Shown here: positions 10,116-20,579 of the stretch, piece after piece
Numbering within the stretch: the stretch's first letter is position 1
Layout of the letters: the number at the start of each line of letters is the position of its first letter
Source of the DNA: Pseudovirgaria hyperparasitica
Lineage: Eukaryota; Ascomycota; Dothideomycetes; Acrospermales; Acrospermaceae
Direction of reading: 5' to 3'
DNA length: 64,000 bases
NCBI RefSeq assembly: GCF_010093815.1
Contig: NW_022985552.1
Span: forward strand, 1,827,827-1,891,826
Notes under the pieces: generated by a model
Told to the model about the DNA's origin: nothing
Databases searched by the model: none
What the model saw: only the letters and a program-made list of their open reading frames with translations
Program-made: the position numbers and the translations under genes

Positions 10116-12821
10116 ATGAGTAGATCCGAATCGTCGACCGGCTCATGGAGGGAAGGTGTGGGAAATACCGATTTCAGCAGCTTGCGCTCGGAGGGGCGTG
10201 AACCTGGTACCAGAAGGAAGAAATTGGCCGGGTATTTCAAAGCAGCGAATGAGCTAAGGCAGTCGTACCAGCAGAGCTACACAGAGGGTTGGAGAAGAGA
10301 TACACAGTTTCAAGATGTGGAAGATAATAGCCCTGGTGCCTTTCCTGATGCTACAGTGGTGCGAACCGGTGAGGAGGAAATGATACTATTTCCTAGTTAC
10401 GCGACAAAACATGTCAAGTCTAAGCCTGATCCAGATAGGAGACATGCTCCGGCAACCAGCGGAAACTTGGAAGATTCGGGGCCTGGAGACGAGGAATTTT
10501 GGCGCCTAGAGTGGCAGAAGTACGAGGATGACCATGCTGTGGTGGACGTAGATGTCAGGGGTTGGATATACACTCCGTTTAAGGGCATGATGTCACGGAA
10601 GCAGCGCATATTCATTGGACTAGCTCGCCAGCTGGTTGGAATCCCGGCCCCACCATCACAAGAAGCAACGCCCTCAGCCAGTCGGAGTTCCAGCCCTTTG
10701 CCCTATCAAGATCGACTACAAGCTAGGACATCACAACAAGAGGAGGCGTATGTTGCTAAAGAAGCCGAAGATATTATGAGAAAGGGAGAAGCTGAAGTTG
10801 AAACTGCCTCTAAGGGCCAGTATAGCGAAAGTTCTCGAAATGGTCAGGCTAGTAATACTATTCTCGGCAGCCGGAGCAGAACCACATCTCCTGATTCTAC
10901 TATGCACGCACGAATTCATGATTTGCGACACGAATCATCTGTGTCATCCATGAGAAGCAATGGCTCGAAAGACATGACTCCAATCCAGAAGCGAGCTTCG
11001 TGGAATCAGCCTGCAAATATGACCCCACAAGAGCTACGCCAAGCCAACACACATCTCATGACTCGGCTCAAACCCTTTATGGCGAGCCCAATGGCGAACA
11101 CGGCGATCAGCGTATTCTTCTATAATGAAGACATTTCGAGGCAACGGACCGTGACAACGAACGCCGCGGGTCACTTCAGCGTGCGCGCTGCGCTGGACTT
11201 CGTGCCGACACATGTACGTGTTTTGGCTTCAGAAAAGCTTTCTGCCACAGAGAAAGTCAATGTGACTCGGCCGAAGGGTGTCAGTCTGATCAGTGATGTG
11301 GATGACACCCTGAAGCATTCTGCCATTGGCAGTGGAGCCCGAGAGATTTTTCGAAATGCTTTTATTCGAGAACTTGACGACCTTACCATCGATGGTGTAC
11401 GCGATTGGTATGGCCGATTAGCTGACATGGGCGTTCAGTTCCATTATGTCTCGAATTCACCTTGGCAACTTTTCCCTGTGGTATCAAAATTCTTCACCCT
11501 TGCCGGACTCCCTCCTGGGTCTTTTCATCTAAAGCAGTACAGTGGCATGCTTCAAGGCATCTTTGAGCCTGTAGCAGAGCGCAAGAAAGGGACGCTGGAT
11601 AAGATCGCTCGGGACTTTCCCGAAAGAAAGTTTCTTTTGGTTGGTGATAGCGGTGAGGCCGATTTAGAGGTGTATACGGACTTTGTTCTCGAAAACCCTG
11701 GACGAGTTCTCGCCGTCTTCATACGAGACGTAACAACTTCCAGTGGTAGTGGGTTTTTCAACTCGTCAATGGGGCCTCTTACCGGCGATAGAGTCGGTTC
11801 AGCACGGGGCCAATCGGGAAACAGCCAAATGAGTGCTGCTGCCCGCGGGCAGAGCGACGATGATGACCCAGATTATAAGGCTGCAATAGCCGCATCGTTG
11901 CGCGACATGGAGATTGAAGAGCAGCGGAGAAGTCAGATAGATCGCTCCGAACAGAAGCCAAAGCTGCCTCCTCGCAAACCCATGGAGTCCACTTCTGCCA
12001 GAAGGCACGGTGATCAAGAGAAATTGATTGATATCTCTGACGACGAGGTACCCCTAGAGCCTAAAGGATTCGATCGCCCGACACCACAGAGGTACCCAAT
12101 AGACCGCTCTCCGGGGTGTAATCCATCGATCGAGGTTGCAAGCTCAATGTCACCCCGTTCCCAAGCCCCAATACCGCCTAGAAAACCTGTCTCACTTCGC
12201 AGTCCAGGCATCGACAATGATAACAGCACCGCTGAAGGCCATAGTCGAACCAATGAGAAGAAGCATCCACCTCCACCCCCGAAACCGCGTCGCACTTCGA
12301 CCTTGGTATCTACTACGCCATCAATCGAGGACTCCCGTGCACAGCAACGAGCTCAGCTTTGGAACCAAAGCAGACCTATTGCACCACCAAAGCCATTATC
12401 ACTTTCCGATCAACAACAGTCCTATACATCCAGTGCCAAGCAAAAGATAGTGTCTGTATACAATAATCTGCCGTCCGCTTCGTCGTATTGGTACGGAGCC
12501 CAGGACCAAGGGACGCGAGACAACTCAGGTCGTGGTGACGGCTCCATGCCATATAATAATCCGTCCTGGAATAATAGTTCCAAAATGACTGCGCAGTCAT
12601 ACAGTACCTCTTCTGGGCAAGCTGATTCAAACAGTCAATATCGACATGACTATCCTCAGGTCAACAAACGGGAACAGATGTGGAGACAACGATGGGCCCG
12701 AGCGCAGGACATTCTTGGTCAAAAAGGAGTAGTGCTTCGCAGTTGGAAAGTTGGTACTGACGCTCTTGAAGAGAGCACTAAGCTAGTCCAAAAGGCAAAC
12801 CGTGAGGTTGACGAAGGATAG
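10116..12821 (+). CDS. APP1: App1-family phosphatidate phosphatase
   Basis: Mg2+-dependent phosphatidate phosphatase of cortical actin patches and endocytic membranes (haloacid-dehalogenase-like). From the first in-frame ATG (10116) it has 901 residues. The App1 N-terminal domain (VDVRGWIYTPFKG) is followed by the conserved catalytic domain with DVDDT (Asp394, Asp396, Thr398), YVSNSPWQL and the acidic loop VGDSGEADLEVY. The C-terminus carries Pro-rich candidate SH3 ligands (LPPRKP, IPPRKP, PPPPPKPRR, APPKP), as expected for a protein that partners Rvs167/Abp1-type proteins. A UIM-like motif lies at about 582-599. Upstream, the frame stays open back to 9780 with a basic stretch (RRRRPSRILDLVRRVKQRKD) that looks coding, so a 5' exon is likely missing from this model. 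Confidence 0.9.
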   Translation: MSRSESSTGSWREGVGNTDFSSLRSEGREPGTRRKKLAGYFKAANELRQSYQQSYTEGWRRDTQFQDVEDNSPGAFPDATVVRTGEEEMILFPSYATKHVKSKPDPDRRHAPATSGNLEDSGPGDEEFWRLEWQKYEDDHAVVDVDVRGWIYTPFKGMMSRKQRIFIGLARQLVGIPAPPSQEATPSASRSSSPLPYQDRLQARTSQQEEAYVAKEAEDIMRKGEAEVETASKGQYSESSRNGQASNTILGSRSRTTSPDSTMHARIHDLRHESSVSSMRSNGSKDMTPIQKRASWNQPANMTPQELRQANTHLMTRLKPFMASPMANTAISVFFYNEDISRQRTVTTNAAGHFSVRAALDFVPTHVRVLASEKLSATEKVNVTRPKGVSLISDVDDTLKHSAIGSGAREIFRNAFIRELDDLTIDGVRDWYGRLADMGVQFHYVSNSPWQLFPVVSKFFTLAGLPPGSFHLKQYSGMLQGIFEPVAERKKGTLDKIARDFPERKFLLVGDSGEADLEVYTDFVLENPGRVLAVFIRDVTTSSGSGFFNSSMGPLTGDRVGSARGQSGNSQMSAAARGQSDDDDPDYKAAIAASLRDMEIEEQRRSQIDRSEQKPKLPPRKPMESTSARRHGDQEKLIDISDDEVPLEPKGFDRPTPQRYPIDRSPGCNPSIEVASSMSPRSQAPIPPRKPVSLRSPGIDNDNSTAEGHSRTNEKKHPPPPPKPRRTSTLVSTTPSIEDSRAQQRAQLWNQSRPIAPPKPLSLSDQQQSYTSSAKQKIVSVYNNLPSASSYWYGAQDQGTRDNSGRGDGSMPYNNPSWNNSSKMTAQSYSTSSGQADSNSQYRHDYPQVNKREQMWRQRWARAQDILGQKGVVLRSWKVGTDALEESTKLVQKANREVDEG

Positions 12822-12865
12822 TTCTTGGGAACAAATATACTTTCAACACGACAGATCATCACTGT

Positions 12866-13374
12866 CTACCCCTTTCTCTCATCCTGATATGATCCTTCCA
12901 CTCTCGAGATGCTTGACTTTGACCCTCCAAAAAGCTTCTCCTCGCCAGCTGCCAGCTCATTGATCATTGGGCGTTGCCAATTCGACTCTGCGTCAAAAGG
13001 CGCCTTGCCTGTCATCCTGACAGATATATCGGGATAATCTTTGACCGGTTGATGTATCACTTTCTTGTCCTGACTCAGCACAGATCGCATTGGCTGTCGT
13101 GACGAGCTGAGTCCAGTAGTCTCGGGACTCTTATCAAATGACATGTAGTCTGTGGTGTTACTAATGAGCCAAGTAATCATTCGGAGTAGAGTCCGAGATA
13201 CTAACCCAATGCGCTACCACAGGTCAGGGTCGAGGAATTCTCATTGCAAAAGCCATTCTTTGAGATCACTTCAGTGCTGCCTCCTCCGTTTCCCTTGCTA
13301 GTCTCACTTCTAGCCTGGACTTCTGCTTTAGCATCGCTCGTCCCTATCGATACACTCATCGTGAGGTTTCTCAT
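12866..13374 (-). CDS. Small hypothetical protein, spliced
   Basis: Not recognised. Two exons, 13374-13218 and 13149-12866, join across a 68-bp GT..AG intron to give 146 residues; an alternative start at 13359 gives 141. The product is hydrophilic and Ser/Lys/Glu-rich, with no membrane segment or signal peptide. The splice replaces a frame that would stop at once and keeps similar composition on both sides, which favours a real gene. It is convergent with APP1, with only 44 bp between stop codons. No function is proposed. Confidence 0.4.
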
Positions 13375-15016
13375 CGTGCTGTGGTCGACGTGGGCGCAAT
13401 ATGCTCTGATCTGAGCGATTGGGGCGCGGGGTAAAGGAATGGAATGTCGCGGGTACGCCGTTTGACGGTTCCGTGGGCCTTTAATGTTGATGCCCAAGTG
13501 CTTGTTACGTACTGAGCGGCGGGGCTCGGAAATTCACTAGGATCCTATCTTGGGGACAAATCGGCCTGTATGCAACGATATCCAATGTGTGGCATAGATA
13601 TGCACAGAACTCATCGACGATGCTCTGCAGAAGATTGCCAGGTTCCAAGGCTAGACCTGGACTGTCAGTGGCCTTGAAGAAACAGTCATATCATCCAAGC
13701 TTCGAGTGATTTCTGTCTTCTGCTGCTGCCTGCAACTCCACACCTTTGGTCATGCCACGATCATCTCATGTTATAGACTCCAGGACTCTGGTTGAATGGC
13801 ACTAAGGTACAGGAAGTGTCACACGATAGTGTGTATTCCTAACAATGTGCGATCAAGGCCCAGGCTGTGGTCTTGAGAAGACACAAGCCTTGTTCCACCC
13901 GACCGGGTGAGTCTACGTTGCGGATTCATTTTGCCAAGTCACACCTAATATATGCGAGACATATGGGCTTGTACGCTCAAACATTATGCCGAGCTTAGCT
14001 CCTTCTTCACCTTCGGATATGCATCTATAATTCGAGTCAGCGGCTGCACGGGAGATCTCGACCAGCATTCAAAGTTGGCTTCTCGACTTCAAGATTGCTA
14101 TGATTTGGGCAGAAGATTTGCTATAGGGGATATGTCCATTTATCATATCAGAGGGCGCAGTTCACATTCCAATGGTCTAGCCTTGGGAAGACGCGCATAT
14201 GATCAAAGGATTTTGTGGAAAGTGAAAGAAATTGAGCTACTTTCCTCTATCAGCATCGTCCCCGCTCGTTACTTAGCATCGCCAAGTGTGATGTCAGCAC
14301 AGCGAATCTTATGCGATACCGACAAGCGCTTGAGGTGTTCGGAATGAGCTCCGAGACGACTCGACCGTCCCTCAGCCGGCAAATACCTTGCTCCCTGGCG
14401 CATTTCTAGGGAGTGTCTCCTGCTTCTTTCAGATTCCGGGAACCATCCATCCGGGCGGGCAACATTCTTTTCTAGTCGAGGTACAGGAATCGATTACCAA
14501 CAGCTTTTTGAAATCGAAATTCCGCCGTCACACGAGTTCCACTTATCGTGGATAAATTGGGTGACTGTGGGCATGCACCACGATTGAAAGAGCCCGGTGG
14601 TGCGGCTGAGCCCATAGGAAATGCACGTAAGGGGGGGTGCCTGGTCATCATCATTAATCCAGACAATCAGACAGAGTACTATCGGCCGCCAGGATACGAT
14701 GCACATCAAAAAGAATCACTCTTGAAGCTATCTGCAAATTGCCAAAGAACTCGATTCTTCTCTCCGCCGGTGTCGATGGCAGGACGACTAAGAGATGAAA
14801 GTAGAGCTGCACGTAGCCTATCACACTGTTGGCCTTATATGTTGAGGAAGGACTCGAGGTTGACTCCAATAGGAGCATCATGTATGATATCAAAACATGT
14901 AACGACTGTTAAGGCTCAAGCACATCGGTACGTTACAGTTGAAGGCTCGTCCGAGCCTTTCAGTAGGACAGTAATCGCTGCATCACTCGTAGACCAAGTC
15001 TCCGCTTCCACCAGTA
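13375..15016. other. Intergenic, no supported gene
   Basis: This 1.64-kb stretch lies upstream of the small hypothetical gene and downstream of the GMC oxidoreductase. Open frames at 13952-14347 (+) and 14548-15027 (+) have no domain signature, and the latter overlaps the GMC 3' end. No RNA gene or repeat was recognised. Confidence 0.4.
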
Positions 15017-17109
15017 TTAAACCTTGATTCCGTTATCCGCCTTGACGATATCCGCACCCTTCTCTGCAAGCGCGTAGACTGCAGAACAGATATTACCCGA
15101 AACATTGTTCGGGAACGCAGAGGCATCAATGACGCGTAGGCCCTCTGCTCCCTTCACTCGCAAGTGAGAATCTAGGGCATCGCCCATGGCAACACTGCCG
15201 CAGGGGTGGTACTCCGAAAGTACGAATTCCTTGACGGCAGCCTTAGCTTGCGCAGTGTCAGTCATGTCCATGTTTTCTGGTGGGAAAACACGGCGTGCGA
15301 TCTTGGAAGAGAGGTGTTTGGATTGATGCATTTTGTTCATCATTTTCTGTGATGCGGCCAGGACGGCGACGTCAGCAGGGTGTTTGATGAATGCTGGGTC
15401 GATGGCTGGGGCTTCCTTTGGATCTACTCTTTGTCAGTCACATGCGACAAGAACGCGATTAATGACACATACCGGAGCTCTTGATGTGCACGGTGCCTCG
15501 AGATACGGGATATTGACAGCACGCCGCGAGACTTATATTGTGTGGTTTCTTGGGATCAGTTGGAGTGGGGAAGATAGACTTCTGGTTGGCCCATCCATCT
15601 TCCGTATTACAAGCTGTCGGCACCGCAACAAGTTGGAGATTAGCGGAGGTATCGCTTTCCAATTGTCGGATGATTTGCTCGAGTTGCTTCTTCTGGAACG
15701 GCGTTGAGCCGTTCGCCGTCTTTCGGATGCTTTCGACTGTTTCGGTCAATTCAGCGTCGGTCATGAACCACCTCACCGGGAGGAAGCCTTGCGTGCTGCA
15801 GATGGACGTGAGAGGACCCGAATTTTGCTCTTTGAGCATCTTCTGGGCTTGCTCCATCATTTGAGGATCGATGATTGCGTCGAGTGAGATGTTGCCCGGA
15901 GTTAGCTCGTAAGCTCCGACCGTAAGAACATGGTCTTGGAAGTTTGCACCCACTCCCTTGTTCTCGATCTTGACTTCGACACCTGCTGCGCGAAGGATCT
16001 CAGGGTCTCCAATACCCGACAGTTCAAGAATCTGTGGAGTGAGTAGAGCATCTCCGGCGACAATCACTTCCCTCTTTGACTTGACAGTGTGCTGCTGTCC
16101 ATTGTGGGTGAAGGTAGCACCGACAGCCTTTTTGCCGTTGAGTTCGATCTTTTCAACGAACGCCTCACAAAGGACGGCAAGGTTAGGACGATTCTGATTA
16201 GGTTCAAAGAAGCCTCGGGCCGCATATGATCTCTTCCCTTTGTGTGGCCCGTTTCTGGCGACCATACCAAGGGTGTTGTAGAAGCCGATGTGGTCACCAC
16301 TCCATGGGTCCATAGGTTTCTTCGTCAAGCCTGTAGCCTCATCGGCCGCCTTAATGATATCGTCTTCGATTGGTAGCCTGAAATTGTTAAAGCCAGTGCG
16401 TACTGGACCTTCCAAACCGTGATTTTCTCCTACGAAAGGCATAGTCCCTCGCTCCGTGATAGAGTCATCGAAAGGCTCAAGAGTTTGGTGCTTGCGGAAA
16501 TACTTCTTAAGGCCATTAGAGTTCCATTCTGGATCCCCCGCAAGCTCTGCCCAGTCGTCGAAGTCTGCGTCTGATCCGCGTGCATACCTATATTGAATGT
16601 GTTACTTAATCGCTCGTGGCACAAATGTTGTATACAACTGCCGAAGGTCATGCTAGGTTATCAAGAATAAAAATTTGGCTCTTACATCATATAGTTAATC
16701 GCTGTCGATCCACCGAGAGCCTTACCACGAGGATAGTGCAGGACTCTGTCTTTGAAGTTTCCCTGCATGTAATATCAGTATTTGGTGTTCAGGGTAGTGC
16801 GCCATCGGAAGTTCTTCGCACCTGTGGCTCTGAAAAGAGCATCCAGTCATAGTCGGGGTCACCCAAAGCCTGCAAATGCATGGCCGGTGTATCAACGATC
16901 ATGTCGTTGAGTTTGTTCTTTCCTGCCTCGAGTACAGCAACAGACACGTTGGGGTCTTCTGTCAACCGAGCGGCAACACAGAGGCCAGCAGCACCACCTC
17001 CAATGATGACAAAGTCATAGTCCTTGGAAAGAAACTGGTCGAGGGATGGTAGTGAGGCCGCATGACCGTTCGTACCATTGGTGTGCCCGTTGGTCCCGTT
17101 AACTGTCAT
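15017..17109 (-). CDS. GMC-family FAD-dependent oxidoreductase
   Basis: Flavin-dependent alcohol, aldehyde or choline-type oxidoreductase. Four exons (17109-16822, 16762-16686, 16587-15473, 15423-15017) join in frame to 628 residues. The Rossmann FAD motif VIIGGGAAGL (about 35-44) is followed by the GMC signature YPRGKALGGSTAINYMMYAR, the second GMC signature LLTPQILELSGIGD, and the C-terminal active-site region YHPCGSVAMGD with GNICSAVYALAEKGAD. The usual HPxGT is HPCGS and the usual NP is NI, so substrate use may differ from characterised members. There is no signal peptide, so an intracellular enzyme is likely. The N-terminus has a short NGTNGH duplication. Start at 17109 opens MTVNGTNGHT; an in-frame upstream ATG at 17214 is less likely. 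Confidence 0.9.
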
Positions 17110-17837
17110 TTTGTGAGAATGGATGCAATGGAGATAAAGGGCTTGTAAGGTGTAGAATGTGTCCAACCTAGAGAGGGATCGAAGGTTACACGGGAACCAT
17201 AGTTTTATACACACGACAATGCAAGTAATTGCCGCGCTGTGAGCAACGCCTCCACCAGGTCACGCCGATCGCTCAAGTTTGAAGGAAAGTGCATCCAGAA
17301 ACTACCCCATGGAAGATCAGCGTCGAACCTAGGTAGGCAAAACCCATCTCAGGGACGCCAACATGGCATTGTTTGGCCAATAGTGCATCTTGTCAATCGG
17401 CAAACTAGCGCTCGGATGTGGGCCTAGTCTTCTACAGGAGACCCGTGGAGATTGGCGAGTGAATTGGAGCCGAGCGACCCCGCAACTCACAACACGCCGC
17501 CTACGCCGTTTGCTCGCCCCAGACGCCACTGTATAACTACGTTGCGCTATATGAGACGCAGATGACACATCGCCTGTGGTGTGGGGTTCCGCTTGTCCGT
17601 TCATTGAGTGGATATCAAGGTAAAATAGACACTACTCACTGGTCGAGCAGTAGGAACACCATTGTGGCGAACATAGTGTGTTTGATTGATCTGAAGCTGA
17701 TGCAAAAGAAACAATCATACCATACGGCAATTTCGATCAATCAGAACATCTTGAAGAACAAAATCTGAAAGCTTGATGTGGAGGAGACTCTTTCATCATC
17801 CGCTTGTCGACTACCAGAGCTGCTGTGGATCTCGGGG
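17110..17837. other. Intergenic, GMC 5' flank
   Basis: Upstream flank of the GMC oxidoreductase and 3' flank of the secreted-protein gene. No supported gene, tRNA or repeat was seen. Short open frames on both strands lack features. Confidence 0.35.
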
Positions 17838-18468
17838 CTAAGAACCTACCACGTCCTCCCATCTGCACGCCCCTGCATGCAATAGTGAGTACTTGGGCCT
17901 TTTTCCATCCTTGAGGGGCACTTGGAGACCAATAGTATCGTCGTCGCTAGGATACGTCGTGATATGACCCTTCTCAGAGATATCAGAAGTATCGGCTGCT
18001 ATGACTAGCCCGTACTTGCCCCCCTGAATCCATGCATCATCTGAACTCTCTGGAAGTGTTACGTGAGCCAGGCCGGACGCGAAAAAGACATATCTAGTAT
18101 ATGATCAGCATACACCAATTCTAGATTTGTGGCTCTGCTCACTGAACGGCAGGTGCAGTATGGACCCCTCCATTATACCTGGGAGGTAGGACTGAATACG
18201 TTGCATTCGATGTGTCGCCCAAGAAGAGAGCAAGTGAGCCCGTGGTCCCCGAAACAGACGATGTCGCAAAGGGCCCAAGCTGCCAGCATTCAAGTACAGA
18301 TTTTCCATCCACAGCGTTGATGGCAGTAAGATTGAGATAACGTGTTGTAGCGTTGTTATGCGCTTGGGTAGGGCAGTCATCAGAATCTTGCACCGCTGCC
18401 ACGAGCGATGAGAGGAGACATCCTTGGATGATCGGAACAAGCAGAGGTACTAATCTAGAGAACTTCAT
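17838..18468 (-). CDS. Small secreted protein, conserved fungal family
   Basis: Two exons (18468-18143, 18093-17838) with a 49-bp intron give 193 residues. The N-terminus is a clear secretory signal (hydrophobic LVPLLVPIIQG...SSLVAA, probable cleavage near residues 24-26). The mature part has three N-glycosylation sequons (NAT, NLT, NAT), three Cys (DDC, LEC, GAC) and a compact beta-rich pattern (PPRYNGGVHTAPAVQYVFF, AWIQGGKYGLVIAADT). From memory this resembles a widespread family of uncharacterised secreted proteins of filamentous ascomycetes with a cupin-like feel. No enzymatic motif is visible. It may be an extracellular or effector-like protein. Confidence 0.8.
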
Positions 18469-19045
18469 GTTGTTGTAGCTGTCGATTGTATGCTTCTTCG
18501 TTCAAGGTGTACGGAGATCCGACTTGAGCTTTCAGGAAAGACTGTAGCGTCGGCGGCGTCCCGCGTTATGTCGGGTAACTGCGGAAGGTGTTCAAAACAG
18601 CATTGGATGCGTAAGTGATGCCGTCATTTAAGTTTCGAGATGGATACTGCAGTTCACATCCACTATCATCTGTAGTCTGAAATTGAAATAGCATACAAAC
18701 TGCTGATCTGACATGGAGTGGTGTTTGATTGTCCAATTAGATTGCTTGTCACTGGGGAGGGCAATATCTACCACTGCTTACATGAGCATTGATGTTCAAA
18801 CTTGCGTGCGCAAAGCTCATGACATCGGCACAGATGAGTAGAATCTGATATGGTACGAGACATGGATGTAAGACTTACGAAGTCAGCCTGTCCTTGTCTC
18901 TCGGTGTGCTGCATAGACATTTTCAGAGTGAGGGCCGAGTAAACTGCAGTGCTGACCGCATAAGGGCACGCTACGAAAGACGCGATCTGATGGATCAAGC
19001 TTGATAAATTATAAAGCGTTTTTGGGTAACAAGCACATCACCACA
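18469..19045. other. Intergenic
   Basis: Upstream of the secreted-protein gene and upstream of the tRNA. It should hold the promoter of the former. Nothing else was recognised. Confidence 0.35.
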
Positions 19046-19128
19046 GCCGCCTTGGCTAAGTGGTATAGCGCCTCACTAGTATAGCTAGGGAGATGAGGAG
19101 ATCATCAGTTCGATTCTGATAGGTGGCA
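19046..19128 (+). tRNA. tRNA-Thr (anticodon AGT), with intron
   Basis: Folds as a full cloverleaf. The acceptor stem GCCGCCT pairs with AGGTGGC (one G:T), the D stem is GCTA/TAGC, the anticodon stem is CCTCA/TGAGG, and the T stem ATCAG/CTGAT closes a TTCGATT loop. The anticodon AGT is at 19078-19080. An 11-nt intron at 19082-19092, right after position 37, is placed as eukaryotic tRNA introns are, and partly pairs with the anticodon region. The discriminator is A; CCA is not encoded, as normal for a nuclear gene. Confidence 0.9.
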
Positions 19129-19625
19129 TTCTGTTTTGGAGTTTTTGTTGTCATCGAACTGACTAACACAACCATTGACTTTTTATTATGACCAGCCGAC
19201 CTGACGAAAAACTATGAATTGAAACTTGATCATGCATTCTCTGTCTTCAAGTTCTATTGTGTGTTCTACGTAAGTAGAAAATCAGTATGCCGTCACACAA
19301 GGACGAGAGATTCTGGATATAAGCGTAGAGTTGGGGCTGGCAGTCGCCGAAAAGGCGACGTCGGCATTTTGGCCGCCGGGCCTGAGCGGGGTTTGCGCCG
19401 GTAACATCTATGGACTGACTTTATAATCCGTTGAGACCTGCTTTCGATGCTTTCATGATTTCTTATAAAGCCAGGGAAAAATATCACTATAATAAGTGCT
19501 TCTCACTGTTTGAACCAATCAGGATTGTCTTACGAATGAATGTGAACCACAGATTGATAGCCTTTCGAGTCTAATCACGTACGCCGATTGAGATTCAAGA
19601 CCATATCCCCTCAACAATTTCAACC
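19129..19625. other. Intergenic, tRNA to DenD-like gene
   Basis: Holds the short 3' flank of the tRNA and the promoter region of the DenD-like gene. No other feature is supported. Confidence 0.35.
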
Positions 19626-20579
19626 ATGAGAATCCTCATCACCGGTGCCGCAGGCTTCATCGGCCAGATTCTCGCCGAACAACTTCTCGCCGACCCATTG
19701 CACACCCTAATACTTACTGACATCATCGAGCCCCCTATCCCGCGCAGTGCCAAACATCCCCAGAACGCAAAATGCATCAAAGCAGATCTCTTCGACGCAT
19801 CGTCCAGTGTGGTTACTGCCGATCTAGATGCCGTATACGTCTTCCATGGCATCATGTCCTCAGGCTCCGAAGCCAACTTCGACCTTGGCATGCGCGTCAA
19901 CGTCGATGCTACACGAGCCCTCATTGATACTCTACGACACACGTGCCCGGGCGTGCGCGTTATATACGCCTCGTCCGGGGCCGTGTACGGGCATCCGCTG
20001 CCTGCTGTCCTGACTGAGAGTGTGCTACCAACGCCCGAGTCTAGTTACGGCGTTGAAAAAATGATGGGCGAGTTCCTAATCAACGAGTACACGCGGCGCG
20101 GGTTTATCAATGGATTCTCCCTCCGCTTCCCGACAATTAGTGTGCGACCGGGCAAGCCGACGGCGGCTGCATCTTCGTTTCTGAGTGGCATGGTGCGCGA
20201 GCCGCTGGCGGGCAAGGAATGTGTCATTCCGATCAAAGACCGCAGTTGGAAACATTGGCTGTGCTCGCCGCGCACACTGGTATGGAATCTGGTGCATATG
20301 CTGGGCGTGCCGGGAGATGCGCTGCCGAGGCACTTTAGGAGTGTTAATGTGCCGGGGTTCCAGGTGAGTGTGCAAGACATGATTGATGCGCTGGAGAGGG
20401 TCGGTGGGAAGGAAGCAGTAGCGTTGTTGCGTGAAGAGGAGGAGCCAGAGACGAAGCGGATATTGATGAGTTGGGCGGATAACTATGACAACACGTTGGC
20501 GATCAAATTGGGAATGAAACAAGACAGTAATTTCGAGCAGAATATAAGAGACTATATTGAGGATGTTAGAGAGGCGTGA
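19626..20579 (+). CDS. NAD-dependent epimerase/dehydratase, D-erythronate dehydrogenase-like
   Basis: Extended short-chain dehydrogenase of 317 residues in a single exon. Visible are the N-terminal Rossmann motif GAAGFIG (7-13), an acidic residue ending beta-2 (TDII), SSGAVYG (116-122) and the catalytic YGVEK (Tyr141, Lys145). The FHGIMSSGSEANFDLGMRVN stretch and the later FPTISVRPGKPTAAASSFLSG are typical of the DenD/tetronate-catabolism group, which oxidises D-erythronate to 2-oxotetronate. In fungi the true substrate is mostly unknown, so the family call is firm and the reaction tentative. GC-rich codon use is somewhat higher than in neighbouring genes. It is intron-free and preceded by an A/C-rich start context. 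Confidence 0.85.
   Translation: MRILITGAAGFIGQILAEQLLADPLHTLILTDIIEPPIPRSAKHPQNAKCIKADLFDASSSVVTADLDAVYVFHGIMSSGSEANFDLGMRVNVDATRALIDTLRHTCPGVRVIYASSGAVYGHPLPAVLTESVLPTPESSYGVEKMMGEFLINEYTRRGFINGFSLRFPTISVRPGKPTAAASSFLSGMVREPLAGKECVIPIKDRSWKHWLCSPRTLVWNLVHMLGVPGDALPRHFRSVNVPGFQVSVQDMIDALERVGGKEAVALLREEEEPETKRILMSWADNYDNTLAIKLGMKQDSNFEQNIRDYIEDVREA

Noticed and set aside
13375-15016. Search for a mobile-element remnant or RIP-degraded copy in the gene-free region
   Set aside because: No terminal repeats, target-site duplications, transposase or reverse-transcriptase motifs, or marked AT-richness could be seen by eye.
14548-15027. 159-codon plus-strand frame
   Set aside because: Runs into the 3' end of the GMC gene on the other strand, has no domain, and its codon use looks random.
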